Shown here piece by piece: positions 48,101 through 55,896 of a DNA stretch of 64,000 bases; position 1 is the stretch's first letter, and the number at the start of each line of letters is the position of its first letter. The DNA is from Magnetospirillum sulfuroxidans (GTDB taxonomy: Bacteria; Pseudomonadota; Alphaproteobacteria; Rhodospirillales; Magnetospirillaceae): assembly GCF_018224925.1 (NCBI RefSeq), contig NZ_JAGTUF010000005.1, forward strand, positions 1 to 64,000, read 5' to 3'. The notes under the pieces were generated by a model. The model saw nothing but the letters and a program-made list of their open reading frames with translations, made no database searches and was not told where the DNA came from. A program made the translations under genes and the position numbers.

Positions 48101-48315
48101 CGCTGATTGGCCGCCAAGGCCAACACGGTCCCGTCCAGGCGCACGGAAATGCCGCCCTCGGGGGCGGTCAGGGCTTCCTCGATATAGGGCGTCAGGAAAT
48201 CCAGGGCGATGGGGGCGCTGGACAAACGCCACAGCAGCACCGGCAGGATCACCAACAAACCAACGACGAGAACGCCCAGAAGCTGGAACAGGCTTCTGAC
48301 GGCACCGTGAACCAC
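45124..48315 (-). CDS. YhdP/AsmA-like envelope protein (DUF3971)
   Basis: A 1063-aa protein with one N-terminal TM helix (residues 8-28, FQLLGVLVVGLLVILPVLLW) and a very long, repetitive beta-rich body of the AsmA/YhdP type. The DUF3971-like central part is around residues 330-600, and the C-terminal AsmA-like segment (GKLDVDAAYEDDKDG, LLTVAALTGILDVMQDQGVGFSTLDAPF) is recognisable. Proteins of this class bridge inner and outer membranes and are implicated in phospholipid transport. It ends with a charged tail (DDGSETEARKKPGAK). It diverges from glnE with 75 bases between. Confidence 0.85.
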   Translation of the reverse strand: MVHGAVRSLFQLLGVLVVGLLVILPVLLWRLSSAPIALDFLTPYIEEALTAPEGGISVRLDGTVLALAANQRTLEIRALGVNVYTADGARPIASVPEIALTLSGKALLNGELAPNSITLLRPRLHLVRGNDGRLQMDIGNREDIAATPDQPSGAVAAGLVAALVGEPDPSQPGRSLQRAAIIDAVLVVDDLYLNTTWQASDADIEMRRVDGGLEGALHLEFELGGEAGTALASLQYRKDGEQLKAEAEVTGLRPAVLAQLGGPLKPLKALDLPLAGMVRASGNLSGHVDEVTFELAGSAGFFDLPEPVNMHRKVDSVSLRGAAFAGLTRARLDELAIDFGGPRLLLSGVADGLGGATALNLELALHDVPFDELPNLWPAFAAPNPREWVLSNLSKGIAREAHATLAAHSVSGNFDDLAVDHLAGELRGDGVQVDYLHPMPVVKNAAAHVTFDQSDFRIAVKGGEVYGLSLKDGRIVLSGLNAADQFADIDLTIAGPARDALTLIDNKPLRYASALGIDPATVSGDGVTRLRLKFPLLKNLRLDDLEVKVHSSVKKVFLPKVVMGLDLTQGDLEIDVDAKGLDASGPIVLGTIAGDLKWRENFASKGVAFRSRYEVKVPAISEDQRKLLRLEGPPFVAPFMTGPVAAQVVATLYGGGRGDIDAKVDLSPAFMRLPGLGWHKREGTTGGAEVSVRLEKNEIAAIPRFSVVAGDLQTRGAVAFADGRPRRVDFSKLSYGGRTDLEGSLTLRPGGGLDIVAKGEQFNAEPVVGEENPVPGDPPPLTGADKHRKKADLPPMNIQGSVKTAWLSKNGKLTNASAQLQRDDQDWRQMHVKGGVGDGKAFEFSLRQTAANRRAVKVTSDDAGAVLHAFDSYAHMVSGKLDVDAAYEDDKDGQPLVGTIKVADYYIVNAPALARLLTVAALTGILDVMQDQGVGFSTLDAPFVLKDGLLTLNDARAYGAALGLTAKGELDLDAGRMALEGTVVPAYALNSVLGNIPVLGWLVTGGEKGGGLVAFNYSMKGETQDPDVMVNPLSALTPGFLRNLFNIFDDGSETEARKKPGAK

Positions 48316-48390
48316 TACGCCCCTTCCTCCATCATCGACTTGACCCGTCGCCTTGGTTTGACCAGTGTGAAGGAATCACAACATCTGGGA

Positions 48391-51384
48391 ATGCACAAGG
48401 TGAACTTTCCGGTCAATGAACAGTTGTTACCAAAGGTCGCCGACCTCGCCCTGATGAGCCGCGGATTCGAACGCTGGGGCGAAATCGCCGACGGCCTGGA
48501 CGATACCGATCTTTCAGCGTTCATGCGCCAGCTTCCCGGCGATTTGATGGCAAATAAATTGCTGTCGGCGGTTTTCGGCAATTCGCCGTTCCTGACCCAG
48601 TGCTGCCTGTTCGAACCGGCCTTCCTGCGCCGGCTGCTGGCCGATGGTCCCGATGCCACCTTTACCGCCCTGTTGGCCGCGTTGGCGGCCGAGGCGGACA
48701 GTCAGACCGACATCGCCGGCCTGATGAGGATTTTGCGCATCGCCAAGCGCCGCGTCGCCCTGTTGACCGCCTTGGCCGACATCGCCGGCCTGTGGCCGCT
48801 GGAATCGGTGACCGAAGCGCTGGCCGATTTCGCCGAAGCCGCCACCCGTCACGGCTTGCGCTTTTTGCTGCGGCGCGAGGCGGCCAAGGGCGACATCGTT
48901 CTGCCCCATGCCGACGACCCGGAAAAAGATTCGGGCGTGATCATCTTGGGCATGGGAAAATTCGGCGCGCGCGAGCTGAACTATTCCAGCGACATCGACA
49001 TCATCGTTTTCTACGACCATGAAAAGCTTGAGTACAAGGGCCGCAAAACCCTGGCCGAGTGCATGATCGCCGCCACCCGCGATCTGGTGAAGATTTTGGA
49101 TGAGCGCACCGCCCAAGGCTATGTCTTTCGCACCGATTTGCGCCTGCGTCCCGACCCAGGGTCAACCCCGGTGGCCATTTCCCTGGCGGCGGCGGAAATC
49201 TATTACGAAGGCTTTGGCCAGAACTGGGAACGCGCCGCCATGATCAAGGCGCGCCAAGTGGCCGGCGACCCGGTGACCGGCGACTATTTCCTGAAATTCC
49301 TCAAGCCGTTCATCTGGCGCAAATCGCTGGATTTCGCCGCCATTCAAGACATCCACTCGATCAAGCGCCAGATCAACGCCCATCGCGGCGGCCGTTGCAT
49401 CGCCGTGGCCGGTCACAACATCAAGCTGGGACGCGGCGGCATCCGCGAAATCGAATTCTTCGCCCAGACCCAACAGCTGATCTGGGGCGGCCGCGTCCCC
49501 GAAATCCGCTGCTGCCGCACCCTTGACGCCATCCGCGCCCTGGCCCTGATGGGGCAAGTCGCCGATCACGCGGTCACCGAACTGGACGAGGCCTATCGTT
49601 TCCTGCGCCAGCTCGAGCATCGCTTGCAGATGATCGACGACAAGCAGACCCAGACCTTGCCCGATTCCCCCCAGCGTCTGGCCGAGATCGCCGCCTTCAT
49701 GGGCTTTGACGGCGCCGAGGATTTCGCCCAGGCCCTGGTCCGCCGCCTGCAAACGGTGGAAAGCCATTATGCCGGCCTGTTCGAGGACGCGCCCGCCCTC
49801 TCCAGCGGCGGCAATCTGGTGTTCACCGGCGGCGAAAACGACCCCGAGACCGTGCGCACCATCGCCGACATGGGCTTTCATCAACCCGACACCGTCTGCG
49901 ACACCATTCGCGGCTGGCACCATGGCCGCATCCGCGCCACCCGCTCGACCCGCGCCCGCGAATTACTGACCGAGCTGACCCCGACTTTGCTGACGGCCCT
50001 GGCCGCCACCTCCAGCCCCGACGACGCTTTCTTGCGCCTGGATGAGTTCCTGTCGCGGCTGCCGGCCGGGGTGCCGGTGTTCTCGCTATTTTATTCCAAC
50101 CCGTCGCTGTTGGAACTGGTGGCCGAATTGATGGGCAACGCCCCCAAGCTGGCCGAACACCTGGCCCACCACACCAGCCAATTGGACGCGGTGGTCGCCC
50201 CCAGCTTCTTCGAGCCGCCGGCGACCACGCCCGAGCTGGTGGCCGAACTGAACAAAAGCCTGAACCAGGCCGGCGACTTTCAGGAAATTCTTGATATCAG
50301 CCGCCGCTGGACCGCCGAGCACAAATTCCAGGTCGGCGTCCACATCTTGCGCAATATGCTTGAGGCCGATCAGGCGGCCCGCGCCTTCGCCGACATCGCC
50401 GACGCGGTGTTGACCAGCTTGTGCCCCAAGGTCGAAGACGAATTGGCCCGCGTCAATGGCCGGGTCGAGGGCGGCCATTGGTGCATCCTGGCCATGGGCA
50501 AGATGGGCGGGCACGAAATGACCTCGACCTCGGACATGGATCTGATCCTGATCTATGATTCGCCCGATCCCACGGCCGAATCGGTGGGGGGGCGTGCGTT
50601 GGCGGCAACGGCATGGTTCGCCCGACTGGCTCAGCGCGTCGTCAACGCGCTGACCGCCAAGACCGCCGAGGGCACGCTGTACGAAGTCGACATGCGGTTG
50701 CGGCCATCGGGCAATTCCGGCCCCATCGCCACCCGTCTGCAATCCTTTGACCGCTATCAACTGGAATCGGCCTGGACCTGGGAGCACATGGCCCTGACCC
50801 GCGCCCGCGTGGTTTGCGGCAGCGCCTCTTTGGCGGCCGAGGTCGAGACGATCATCCAACGCACCCTGACGGCGCGGCGCGACACCGCCAAGCTGATCGG
50901 CGACGTCGCCGACATGCGCGAGCTGATGGCCAAGGAACACAAGGCCGCCAATCGCTGGGAGGTCAAGCATCTCCGCGGCGGGCTGGTTGATATCGAATTC
51001 ATCGCCCAGTGGCTGCAATTGCATTACGGCGCCGAACACCCGGAAATCTTGGCCACCAACACCCGTGCGGTGCTGGAACGGGCCAGCGATGCCGGGCTGT
51101 TGGCCCGATCCGATTGCGACGCCCTGGTCGATGCCTGGCGCTTGTGGTCGGCGGTACAATTGGTGTTGCGCCAGACCGTGGCCGGCGCCTTCGATGAAAA
51201 CACGGCGCCGCGCGGCCTAAAGGAAGTGATGGTTCGCGCCACCGGACTGACCGATTTCAAGACCATGGTCGATCGCATGGATGATTGCGCCGCGGCTGCG
51301 TTCGAAGTGTTCGAACGGCTGATCGCCGCCCCCGGCCGCGCCATGCGCGAGGCGCGGGCCGGCAATGACAAATCCGTGACCTAA
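48391..51384 (+). CDS. glnE: bifunctional glutamine synthetase adenylyltransferase/deadenylase
   Basis: A 997-aa enzyme that adenylylates and deadenylylates glutamine synthetase in response to PII and glutamine. Both nucleotidyltransferase domains have intact motifs: LGMGKFGARELNYSSDIDII near residue 185 (deadenylase) and AMGKMGGHEMTSTSDMDLIL near 700 (adenylylase). The start is uncertain: the ATG at 48391 (MHKVNFPVNEQLL) gives a normal family length, and a GTG at 48367 is an alternative. The open frame extends much further upstream only as antisense of the YhdP-like gene. Confidence 0.93.
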   Translation: MHKVNFPVNEQLLPKVADLALMSRGFERWGEIADGLDDTDLSAFMRQLPGDLMANKLLSAVFGNSPFLTQCCLFEPAFLRRLLADGPDATFTALLAALAAEADSQTDIAGLMRILRIAKRRVALLTALADIAGLWPLESVTEALADFAEAATRHGLRFLLRREAAKGDIVLPHADDPEKDSGVIILGMGKFGARELNYSSDIDIIVFYDHEKLEYKGRKTLAECMIAATRDLVKILDERTAQGYVFRTDLRLRPDPGSTPVAISLAAAEIYYEGFGQNWERAAMIKARQVAGDPVTGDYFLKFLKPFIWRKSLDFAAIQDIHSIKRQINAHRGGRCIAVAGHNIKLGRGGIREIEFFAQTQQLIWGGRVPEIRCCRTLDAIRALALMGQVADHAVTELDEAYRFLRQLEHRLQMIDDKQTQTLPDSPQRLAEIAAFMGFDGAEDFAQALVRRLQTVESHYAGLFEDAPALSSGGNLVFTGGENDPETVRTIADMGFHQPDTVCDTIRGWHHGRIRATRSTRARELLTELTPTLLTALAATSSPDDAFLRLDEFLSRLPAGVPVFSLFYSNPSLLELVAELMGNAPKLAEHLAHHTSQLDAVVAPSFFEPPATTPELVAELNKSLNQAGDFQEILDISRRWTAEHKFQVGVHILRNMLEADQAARAFADIADAVLTSLCPKVEDELARVNGRVEGGHWCILAMGKMGGHEMTSTSDMDLILIYDSPDPTAESVGGRALAATAWFARLAQRVVNALTAKTAEGTLYEVDMRLRPSGNSGPIATRLQSFDRYQLESAWTWEHMALTRARVVCGSASLAAEVETIIQRTLTARRDTAKLIGDVADMRELMAKEHKAANRWEVKHLRGGLVDIEFIAQWLQLHYGAEHPEILATNTRAVLERASDAGLLARSDCDALVDAWRLWSAVQLVLRQTVAGAFDENTAPRGLKEVMVRATGLTDFKTMVDRMDDCAAAAFEVFERLIAAPGRAMREARAGNDKSVT

Positions 51385-51470
51385 AAACCGTAACTTGATT
51401 GTTGGATAGGGACTTATACAAATCCATCGGGTCATCCGGACCGGAACCTCGACAGACGAAGGACGAAGCG

Positions 51471-51932
51471 ATGAGCGTGACCATCGGCCAAAAGGCCCCC
51501 GACTTTTCCGTCGTCACCGATGAAGGACCGCGCAGCCTTGACGATTACAAGGGCAAGCGTCTGGTTCTGTATTTCTACCCCAAGGACGACACCTCGGGCT
51601 GCACCTCGGAAGCGCAGCAATTTCGCGACGAATATCTGCGCTTCACCATCAACAAGGCGGAAATTCTGGGGGTCTCCAAGGATTCCATCGCTTCGCACGA
51701 AAAATTCCGGGCCAAGCACAATCTGCCGTTTCCGCTGGTTTCGGACAGCGAAGGCGCTTTGTGCGAAGCCTTCGGCGTGTGGAAGGAAAAGTCCATGTAC
51801 GGCAAAAAGCACATGGGCATCGAGCGCTCCACCATCCTGATCGACGAGGACGGGTTGGTTCGCGCCGTCTGGCGCAAGGTCAAGGTGTCCGGCCACATTC
51901 ACGAAATCCTGGCGGCGCTGCACGATCTGTAA
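51471..51932 (+). CDS. bcp: thiol peroxidase of the BCP/PrxQ family
   Basis: A 153-aa peroxiredoxin. The peroxidatic cysteine is in PKDDTSGCTSEAQQFRDEY, near residue 45. The resolving cysteine that E. coli Bcp has five residues later is Gln here, so this is the one-Cys-like form or uses a more distant cysteine (ALCEAFG). The C-terminal RSTILIDEDGLVRAVWRKVKVSGH is typical. The start at 51471 has SD AAGGA. It is followed after 44 bases by a ferritin-like gene. Confidence 0.92.
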   Translation: MSVTIGQKAPDFSVVTDEGPRSLDDYKGKRLVLYFYPKDDTSGCTSEAQQFRDEYLRFTINKAEILGVSKDSIASHEKFRAKHNLPFPLVSDSEGALCEAFGVWKEKSMYGKKHMGIERSTILIDEDGLVRAVWRKVKVSGHIHEILAALHDL

Positions 51933-51976
51933 TCCTTCCATTGGCGATCATGGGCCGCATCTGCTAAGGACGGCCC

Positions 51977-52801
51977 ATGAACACCTTGTCCGATGCGGCT
52001 TTGGCCGCCCTTGCCGCCACCGATCCCGCCGACAAATGCCGCCTGAGCCGGCAAGCCGCCGCCGATTGGCATGGCGGACGTCTCGCTGGTCCCGGCCACA
52101 GCCTGCCGCCCGAGCGCCCAGGCCGCCCGGCCCGACCGCAATTGCTGGCCCCCAAAGAGATGCCCAAGCGCGCCTATAAGGGGGATCGCGGCCGCATCGG
52201 CCTGCTGCATGCCCTGGCCCATATTGAGCTGAACGCCATTGATCTGGCCTGGGACATCGTCTGCCGCTTCCCGGACGAAGACATGCCCAAGGGGTTTTAC
52301 GACGACTGGATTCAAGTCGCGGTGGACGAAGCCCTGCATTTCGAGATGTTGCAGAATTTGCTGATTAATCTGGGCTCTGGCTATGGCGAGCTGCCCGCCC
52401 ATGACGGCTTGTGGCAAGCGGCGGAAAAAACCGCCGACGATCTGGCGGCGCGACTGGTGGTGGTGCCGATGACCCTGGAAGCGCGCGGATTGGACACCAC
52501 GCCGGCAACCATGGAACGTCTGGCCCGCAACGGCGACACCATGACCCCGCCGGCGCTCAAGGTCATCTATGACGATGAAATCCGCCATGTGGCGGCCGGC
52601 GTGCGCTGGTTCAAGCATGTGGCGGCCAAGCGCGGCGTCGACGGCAAAAGCGAATATCAGCGGCTGATGGCCGAACGTTTCCCCGGCGGACTGAAAACCC
52701 CGTTCAACCACGCCGCCCGCGCCCAGGCCGGTTTCGACCAGGATTGGTACGAAGAAATGGCCAAGGCCCCCTCGCGCCTGGATGGAGAAAAGCCCTCATA
52801 A
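51977..52801 (+). CDS. DUF455 ferritin-like protein
   Basis: A 274-aa protein of the DUF455 family in the ferritin-like clan (related to MiaE). Potential diiron ligands lie in HALAHIELNAIDLAWD, VAVDEALHFEMLQNLL, VPMTLEARGLDTTP and IYDDEIRHVAAGVRWF. The function is unknown; a diiron oxygenase or hydroxylase role is possible. SD AAGGA precedes the ATG. Adjacent to bcp on the same strand, so it may be linked to oxidative stress. Confidence 0.82.
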   Translation: MNTLSDAALAALAATDPADKCRLSRQAAADWHGGRLAGPGHSLPPERPGRPARPQLLAPKEMPKRAYKGDRGRIGLLHALAHIELNAIDLAWDIVCRFPDEDMPKGFYDDWIQVAVDEALHFEMLQNLLINLGSGYGELPAHDGLWQAAEKTADDLAARLVVVPMTLEARGLDTTPATMERLARNGDTMTPPALKVIYDDEIRHVAAGVRWFKHVAAKRGVDGKSEYQRLMAERFPGGLKTPFNHAARAQAGFDQDWYEEMAKAPSRLDGEKPS

Positions 52802-52939
52802 CCTAGACGCAACATGACATCAGACAGTCACCACAAAAAATAGAACAAAACTCCCAACTTGCGTTATTTGGTGACGCTATATCCTTATGAAGACTTGTAG
52901 AAGCCAATCGAATGTGTAACGTAACTATTTCAATTAACG

Positions 52940-52959
52940 TGTTGGGATCACATCCAACA
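52940..52959. promoter_or_regulatory. dyad in the leader of the outer-membrane protein gene
   Basis: TGTTGGGAT-cac-ATCCAACA is an inverted repeat with one bulged base, about 30 bases before the ATG at 52991. It lies in an AT-richer 189-base leader (52802-52990). It could be an operator or an RNA hairpin. No other gene is visible in this gap. Confidence 0.4.
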
Positions 52960-52990
52960 GACGATCAGGCTCTGAGCGACAGGGGATGAA

Positions 52991-53761
52991 ATGTTGGGAT
53001 ACAAAGCTTCACTCGTGGCCTGCCTCATCGGGGGGATGAGCAGCGGGGCCGCCTTGGCGCAGTCGGCGCCGACGGTTGATTGGTCGGGCTTCTACGTCGG
53101 CGGCCTTGTGGGCGCAACCAACAGCCAAACACAAGCGAAGACGACCGTTGGATACCAGAAATACCTGAACGCGACCGATGCCGCGCAAATGGCCCGGGCC
53201 GGCGACAGCGGTCTGGCCCAATGGCAGCCGTCGGCCGGTTTGGTGGGGGGGTATGGCAAGCAGTTCGGCCACATCCTGCTCGGGCTCGAGGCCAGCGCCA
53301 ACAGCATTTACCTGAACGATGAGCGCACGGTGAGTGAAAATTACGTCACGGCCCCCGCCTCGCGTTTCATTCTCAGGCAATCGGTCCGGGCCGATTGGAT
53401 GGCGAGTTTACGCCCCCGGTTGGGTTGGGCGGAAGACAATTGGCTGGGCTATGTCACCGGCGGACTTTCCGTAACGCAGCTGAAACTGGACACCTTGTTC
53501 GTTGACAATGCCTGGAGCGGCTATTCCAAAAGCTCGGACACGGAAATCAGAACTGGGTGGAGCCTGGGCCTGGGCGGTGAATACGCGCTGAGCGGGGGAT
53601 GGGCGCTTCGAGGCGAATATCTCTACACCAATTTCGGGGCCCTGAAGTCAATGTCCGAGACCACATCGACCAATGACTCGGGTGGTAGCCTGGCCCACAA
53701 GGCCGACCTCGACACGCACGCGGTGATGGTGGGCCTGACTTACCGGTTCAAGGGGTTTTAA
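52991..53761 (+). CDS. outer-membrane beta-barrel protein (porin/Omp25-like family)
   Basis: A 256-aa precursor with signal peptide MLGYKASLVACLIGGMSSGAALAQ and an eight-strand barrel pattern: WSGFYVGGLVGATNSQT, LVGGYGKQFGHILLGLEA, SLRPRLGWAEDNWLGYVTGGLS, GWSLGLGGEYALSGGWALRGEYLYTNFG and the terminal strand HAVMVGLTYRFKGF, which ends in aromatic Phe as OMPs do. This is the OMP_b-brl/Omp25 layout common in alphaproteobacteria. SD AGGGGA precedes the ATG. It is transcribed on its own behind an AT-rich leader. Confidence 0.85.
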   Translation: MLGYKASLVACLIGGMSSGAALAQSAPTVDWSGFYVGGLVGATNSQTQAKTTVGYQKYLNATDAAQMARAGDSGLAQWQPSAGLVGGYGKQFGHILLGLEASANSIYLNDERTVSENYVTAPASRFILRQSVRADWMASLRPRLGWAEDNWLGYVTGGLSVTQLKLDTLFVDNAWSGYSKSSDTEIRTGWSLGLGGEYALSGGWALRGEYLYTNFGALKSMSETTSTNDSGGSLAHKADLDTHAVMVGLTYRFKGF

Positions 53762-53771
53762 AGGCGCCGTC

Positions 53772-54344
53772 CTATTCAGGTTTCTTGCCCAGCGCCTTGG
53801 GCGCCCACGCCGTCACCGCCACGGCCTTGCCGCCTTGCGAACGCATCAGTCGCGGCTTGACCACCTTAGCGATTTCGTCCGCCACGCCGGCGGCATCGCC
53901 GCCCTTGGCCGCCTTGGCGACATCGACATAGTATTTGACCATGGAAGCCAACGGAATTTCCTCGTTCGGCCCCTTGTTCATGGCGGTTGCCACCGCCGGA
54001 TGTTCGTTGAGCTTACGGGTCAATTGGTCGGCGGTCTGCGAGCCGAAGCGACGCCAGATCCCGCCCAGGAAATGCGACACCTGATCGGGCAGTGGATTGG
54101 GATCAAGCATGGGCGGACGACCATAGGCCAGGGCATGGAAAACCGTGGGCTCGACCGGACCGAAGGTGTCGGTGACGAACGTCGCCGGCATCAGCTTGCG
54201 CCCCGGATAGGCCACCGAGTAATAGGCCTGGGCCAGAAAAATCAGGCGGTGCAGCTTTTGCGGCTGGATATATTCGTTGTCGTTCAAGGCTCTGTCGCTG
54301 AACCACAGCACCACGTCGAAACAGGATTTCACCGCGAACGGCAT
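53772..54344 (-). CDS. Panacea-domain (SocA-like, DUF4065) protein
   Basis: A 190-aa protein. NEYIQPQKLHRLIFLAQAYYSVAYPGRKLMPATFVTDTFGPVEPTVFHALAYG is the Panacea pattern seen in SocA and in many antitoxins. Some family members neutralise toxins by acting as protease adaptors. Here no partner toxin gene is adjacent: a barrel protein gene converges on one side and a MoeA-like gene diverges on the other. The basic C-terminus (VVKPRLMRSQGGKAVAVTAWAPKAL) is unusual. The start at 54344 has SD GGAGA. A stand-alone housekeeping role is as likely as an antitoxin role. Confidence 0.7.
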   Translation of the reverse strand: MPFAVKSCFDVVLWFSDRALNDNEYIQPQKLHRLIFLAQAYYSVAYPGRKLMPATFVTDTFGPVEPTVFHALAYGRPPMLDPNPLPDQVSHFLGGIWRRFGSQTADQLTRKLNEHPAVATAMNKGPNEEIPLASMVKYYVDVAKAAKGGDAAGVADEIAKVVKPRLMRSQGGKAVAVTAWAPKALGKKPE

Positions 54345-54444
54345 GCCATTCTCCTTTGCTTGGCCATGATCATAACGCCGCCTTTGGCGGTGGCAAAGTG
54401 CGCTGGGATGATTACAATAAAACCAGCTGAGGAAAGGATGGACG

Positions 54445-55896
54445 ATGCTGTTCGGGGAAGTGCGAATCGATGAAGCCGAGGGGCTGATTTTGGCCCATTC
54501 CCTGCGCCTTCCCACCGCCATGCTGAAAAAAGGCCGTCTGCTGTCCCCCGCCGACATCGCCTTGCTGAAACAAGCGGGGATGAATTTCATCACCGGCGCC
54601 CGGCTGGAAGACAATGATCTGGGGGAAAATGACGCCGCCCAAGCGGTGGCCGACGCCTTGTGCGGCCCCGGCGTGCAAAGCAACGGCGCTTTCGCCGGCC
54701 GCTGCAACTTGTTCGCCACCCAAGGCGGCGTCGTGGTCATCGACCGTGACCGCCTGGATCGGCTTAATCTGGTGGACGAAGCGGTGACCGTGGCCACCGT
54801 GCCGCCCTTCGTCATCGCCCGGCCGCGACAAATGATCGCCACCATCAAGATCATTCCGTTCGGCGTCAGCCGCCATACCGTCGACGCCTGCGCCGCCTAT
54901 GCCTCGACCGGTGGGCCGCTGATCAGCGTGCGGCCGATGAAACCGTTCAATGCCGCCTTGATTCTGACCATCCTGCCCGGCATCCGCGACAAGACCTTAA
55001 AGGCCGCCGCCGCCGTTACCCGCGCCCGCATCGAAGGATTGGGCGGCGCCGTCGCCGCCGAATACCGCTGTCCGCACGACATCGGTCAATTGGAACGCTG
55101 CCTGACCAAGGCGCTGGCCGCCGGCCATGATCTGGTGTTGATCATCGGCGCCTCGGCCACCGTCGATCGCCGCGACGTCGCCCCCAGCGCCTTGGAAAAA
55201 GCCGGCGGCAGCATTGATCATTTCGGCATGCCGGTCGATCCCGGCAATCTGCTGTTGCTTGGCCATGTCGGCGCCGTGCCGGTGGTGACGCTGCCCGGCT
55301 GTGCACGTTCGCCCAAGCCCAACGGCCTGGATTGGGTGCTATCCCGCCTTGCCGCCGGGGTGTCGATCAAGCCCGCCGACATCATGCGCATGGGGGCTGG
55401 CGGTCTGCTTAAGGATTTGGGCGGTCAAGTCAGCACGGTATGGCCGGGGATTTCCACCCCCAACGCCATGCCGCACGCCGCCGCCATCGTCCTGGCCGGC
55501 GATAGTGACGCCGCCCCGGCGGTGGAAACGGCGCTGGCCGCCGGTCTTGAACCGCTGGTGGTGGTGGCCTCGAACAACAGCGACGCGGCCGAGGAAAACC
55601 TGCCGCCCTGCGATATCCGATTGCTGCGAAACGACGACAACCCGTTTGCCGCCGGCCTTGCCGCCTTGCCCGACGATGTGGAGGCGGTCCTGATCTTCGC
55701 CCAAGGGGCAACCATTTCGGTGACCAATGTCGGCGACATGCTGAAGGCGCTGGAACCGGAAGAAGGCCGCGCCATCATCACCGCCGGCGATTCGTGCCTG
55801 ATCCATTGCAGCCATTTCGCCGCCACCTCATTGGCGACGCTGCTGATGGATCACGCCGAACAGGTGCTCGACCTGCCTATTTCCGCCAAGCCTTAA
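54445..55896 (+). CDS. molybdopterin-binding protein with degenerate MobA-like C-terminal domain
   Basis: A 483-aa protein. The N-terminal about 330 residues follow the MoeA-like/MoCF-binding pattern: AEGLILAHSLRLPTAMLKKGRLLSPADIALLK, then VLIIGASATVDRRDVAPSALE and GHVGAVPVVTLPGCARSPKPNG. Homologues usually continue into a MobA/MocA nucleotidyltransferase that starts LAAGxSxRMG. Here the equivalent reads AAAIVLAGDSDAAPAVETALAAG, so the NTP-binding loop is deleted and the metal-binding Asp region is not visible. It may bind molybdenum cofactor without transferring nucleotides. SD AAGGAT precedes the ATG. It converges with the aminotransferase gene and overlaps it by 20 bases. Confidence 0.8.
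   Translation: MLFGEVRIDEAEGLILAHSLRLPTAMLKKGRLLSPADIALLKQAGMNFITGARLEDNDLGENDAAQAVADALCGPGVQSNGAFAGRCNLFATQGGVVVIDRDRLDRLNLVDEAVTVATVPPFVIARPRQMIATIKIIPFGVSRHTVDACAAYASTGGPLISVRPMKPFNAALILTILPGIRDKTLKAAAAVTRARIEGLGGAVAAEYRCPHDIGQLERCLTKALAAGHDLVLIIGASATVDRRDVAPSALEKAGGSIDHFGMPVDPGNLLLLGHVGAVPVVTLPGCARSPKPNGLDWVLSRLAAGVSIKPADIMRMGAGGLLKDLGGQVSTVWPGISTPNAMPHAAAIVLAGDSDAAPAVETALAAGLEPLVVVASNNSDAAEENLPPCDIRLLRNDDNPFAAGLAALPDDVEAVLIFAQGATISVTNVGDMLKALEPEEGRAIITAGDSCLIHCSHFAATSLATLLMDHAEQVLDLPISAKP

Noticed and set aside
45691-48390. Upstream extension of the glnE frame
   Set aside because: The open frame continues for about 900 codons but is antisense to the YhdP-like gene; GlnE family length fits a start near 48391.
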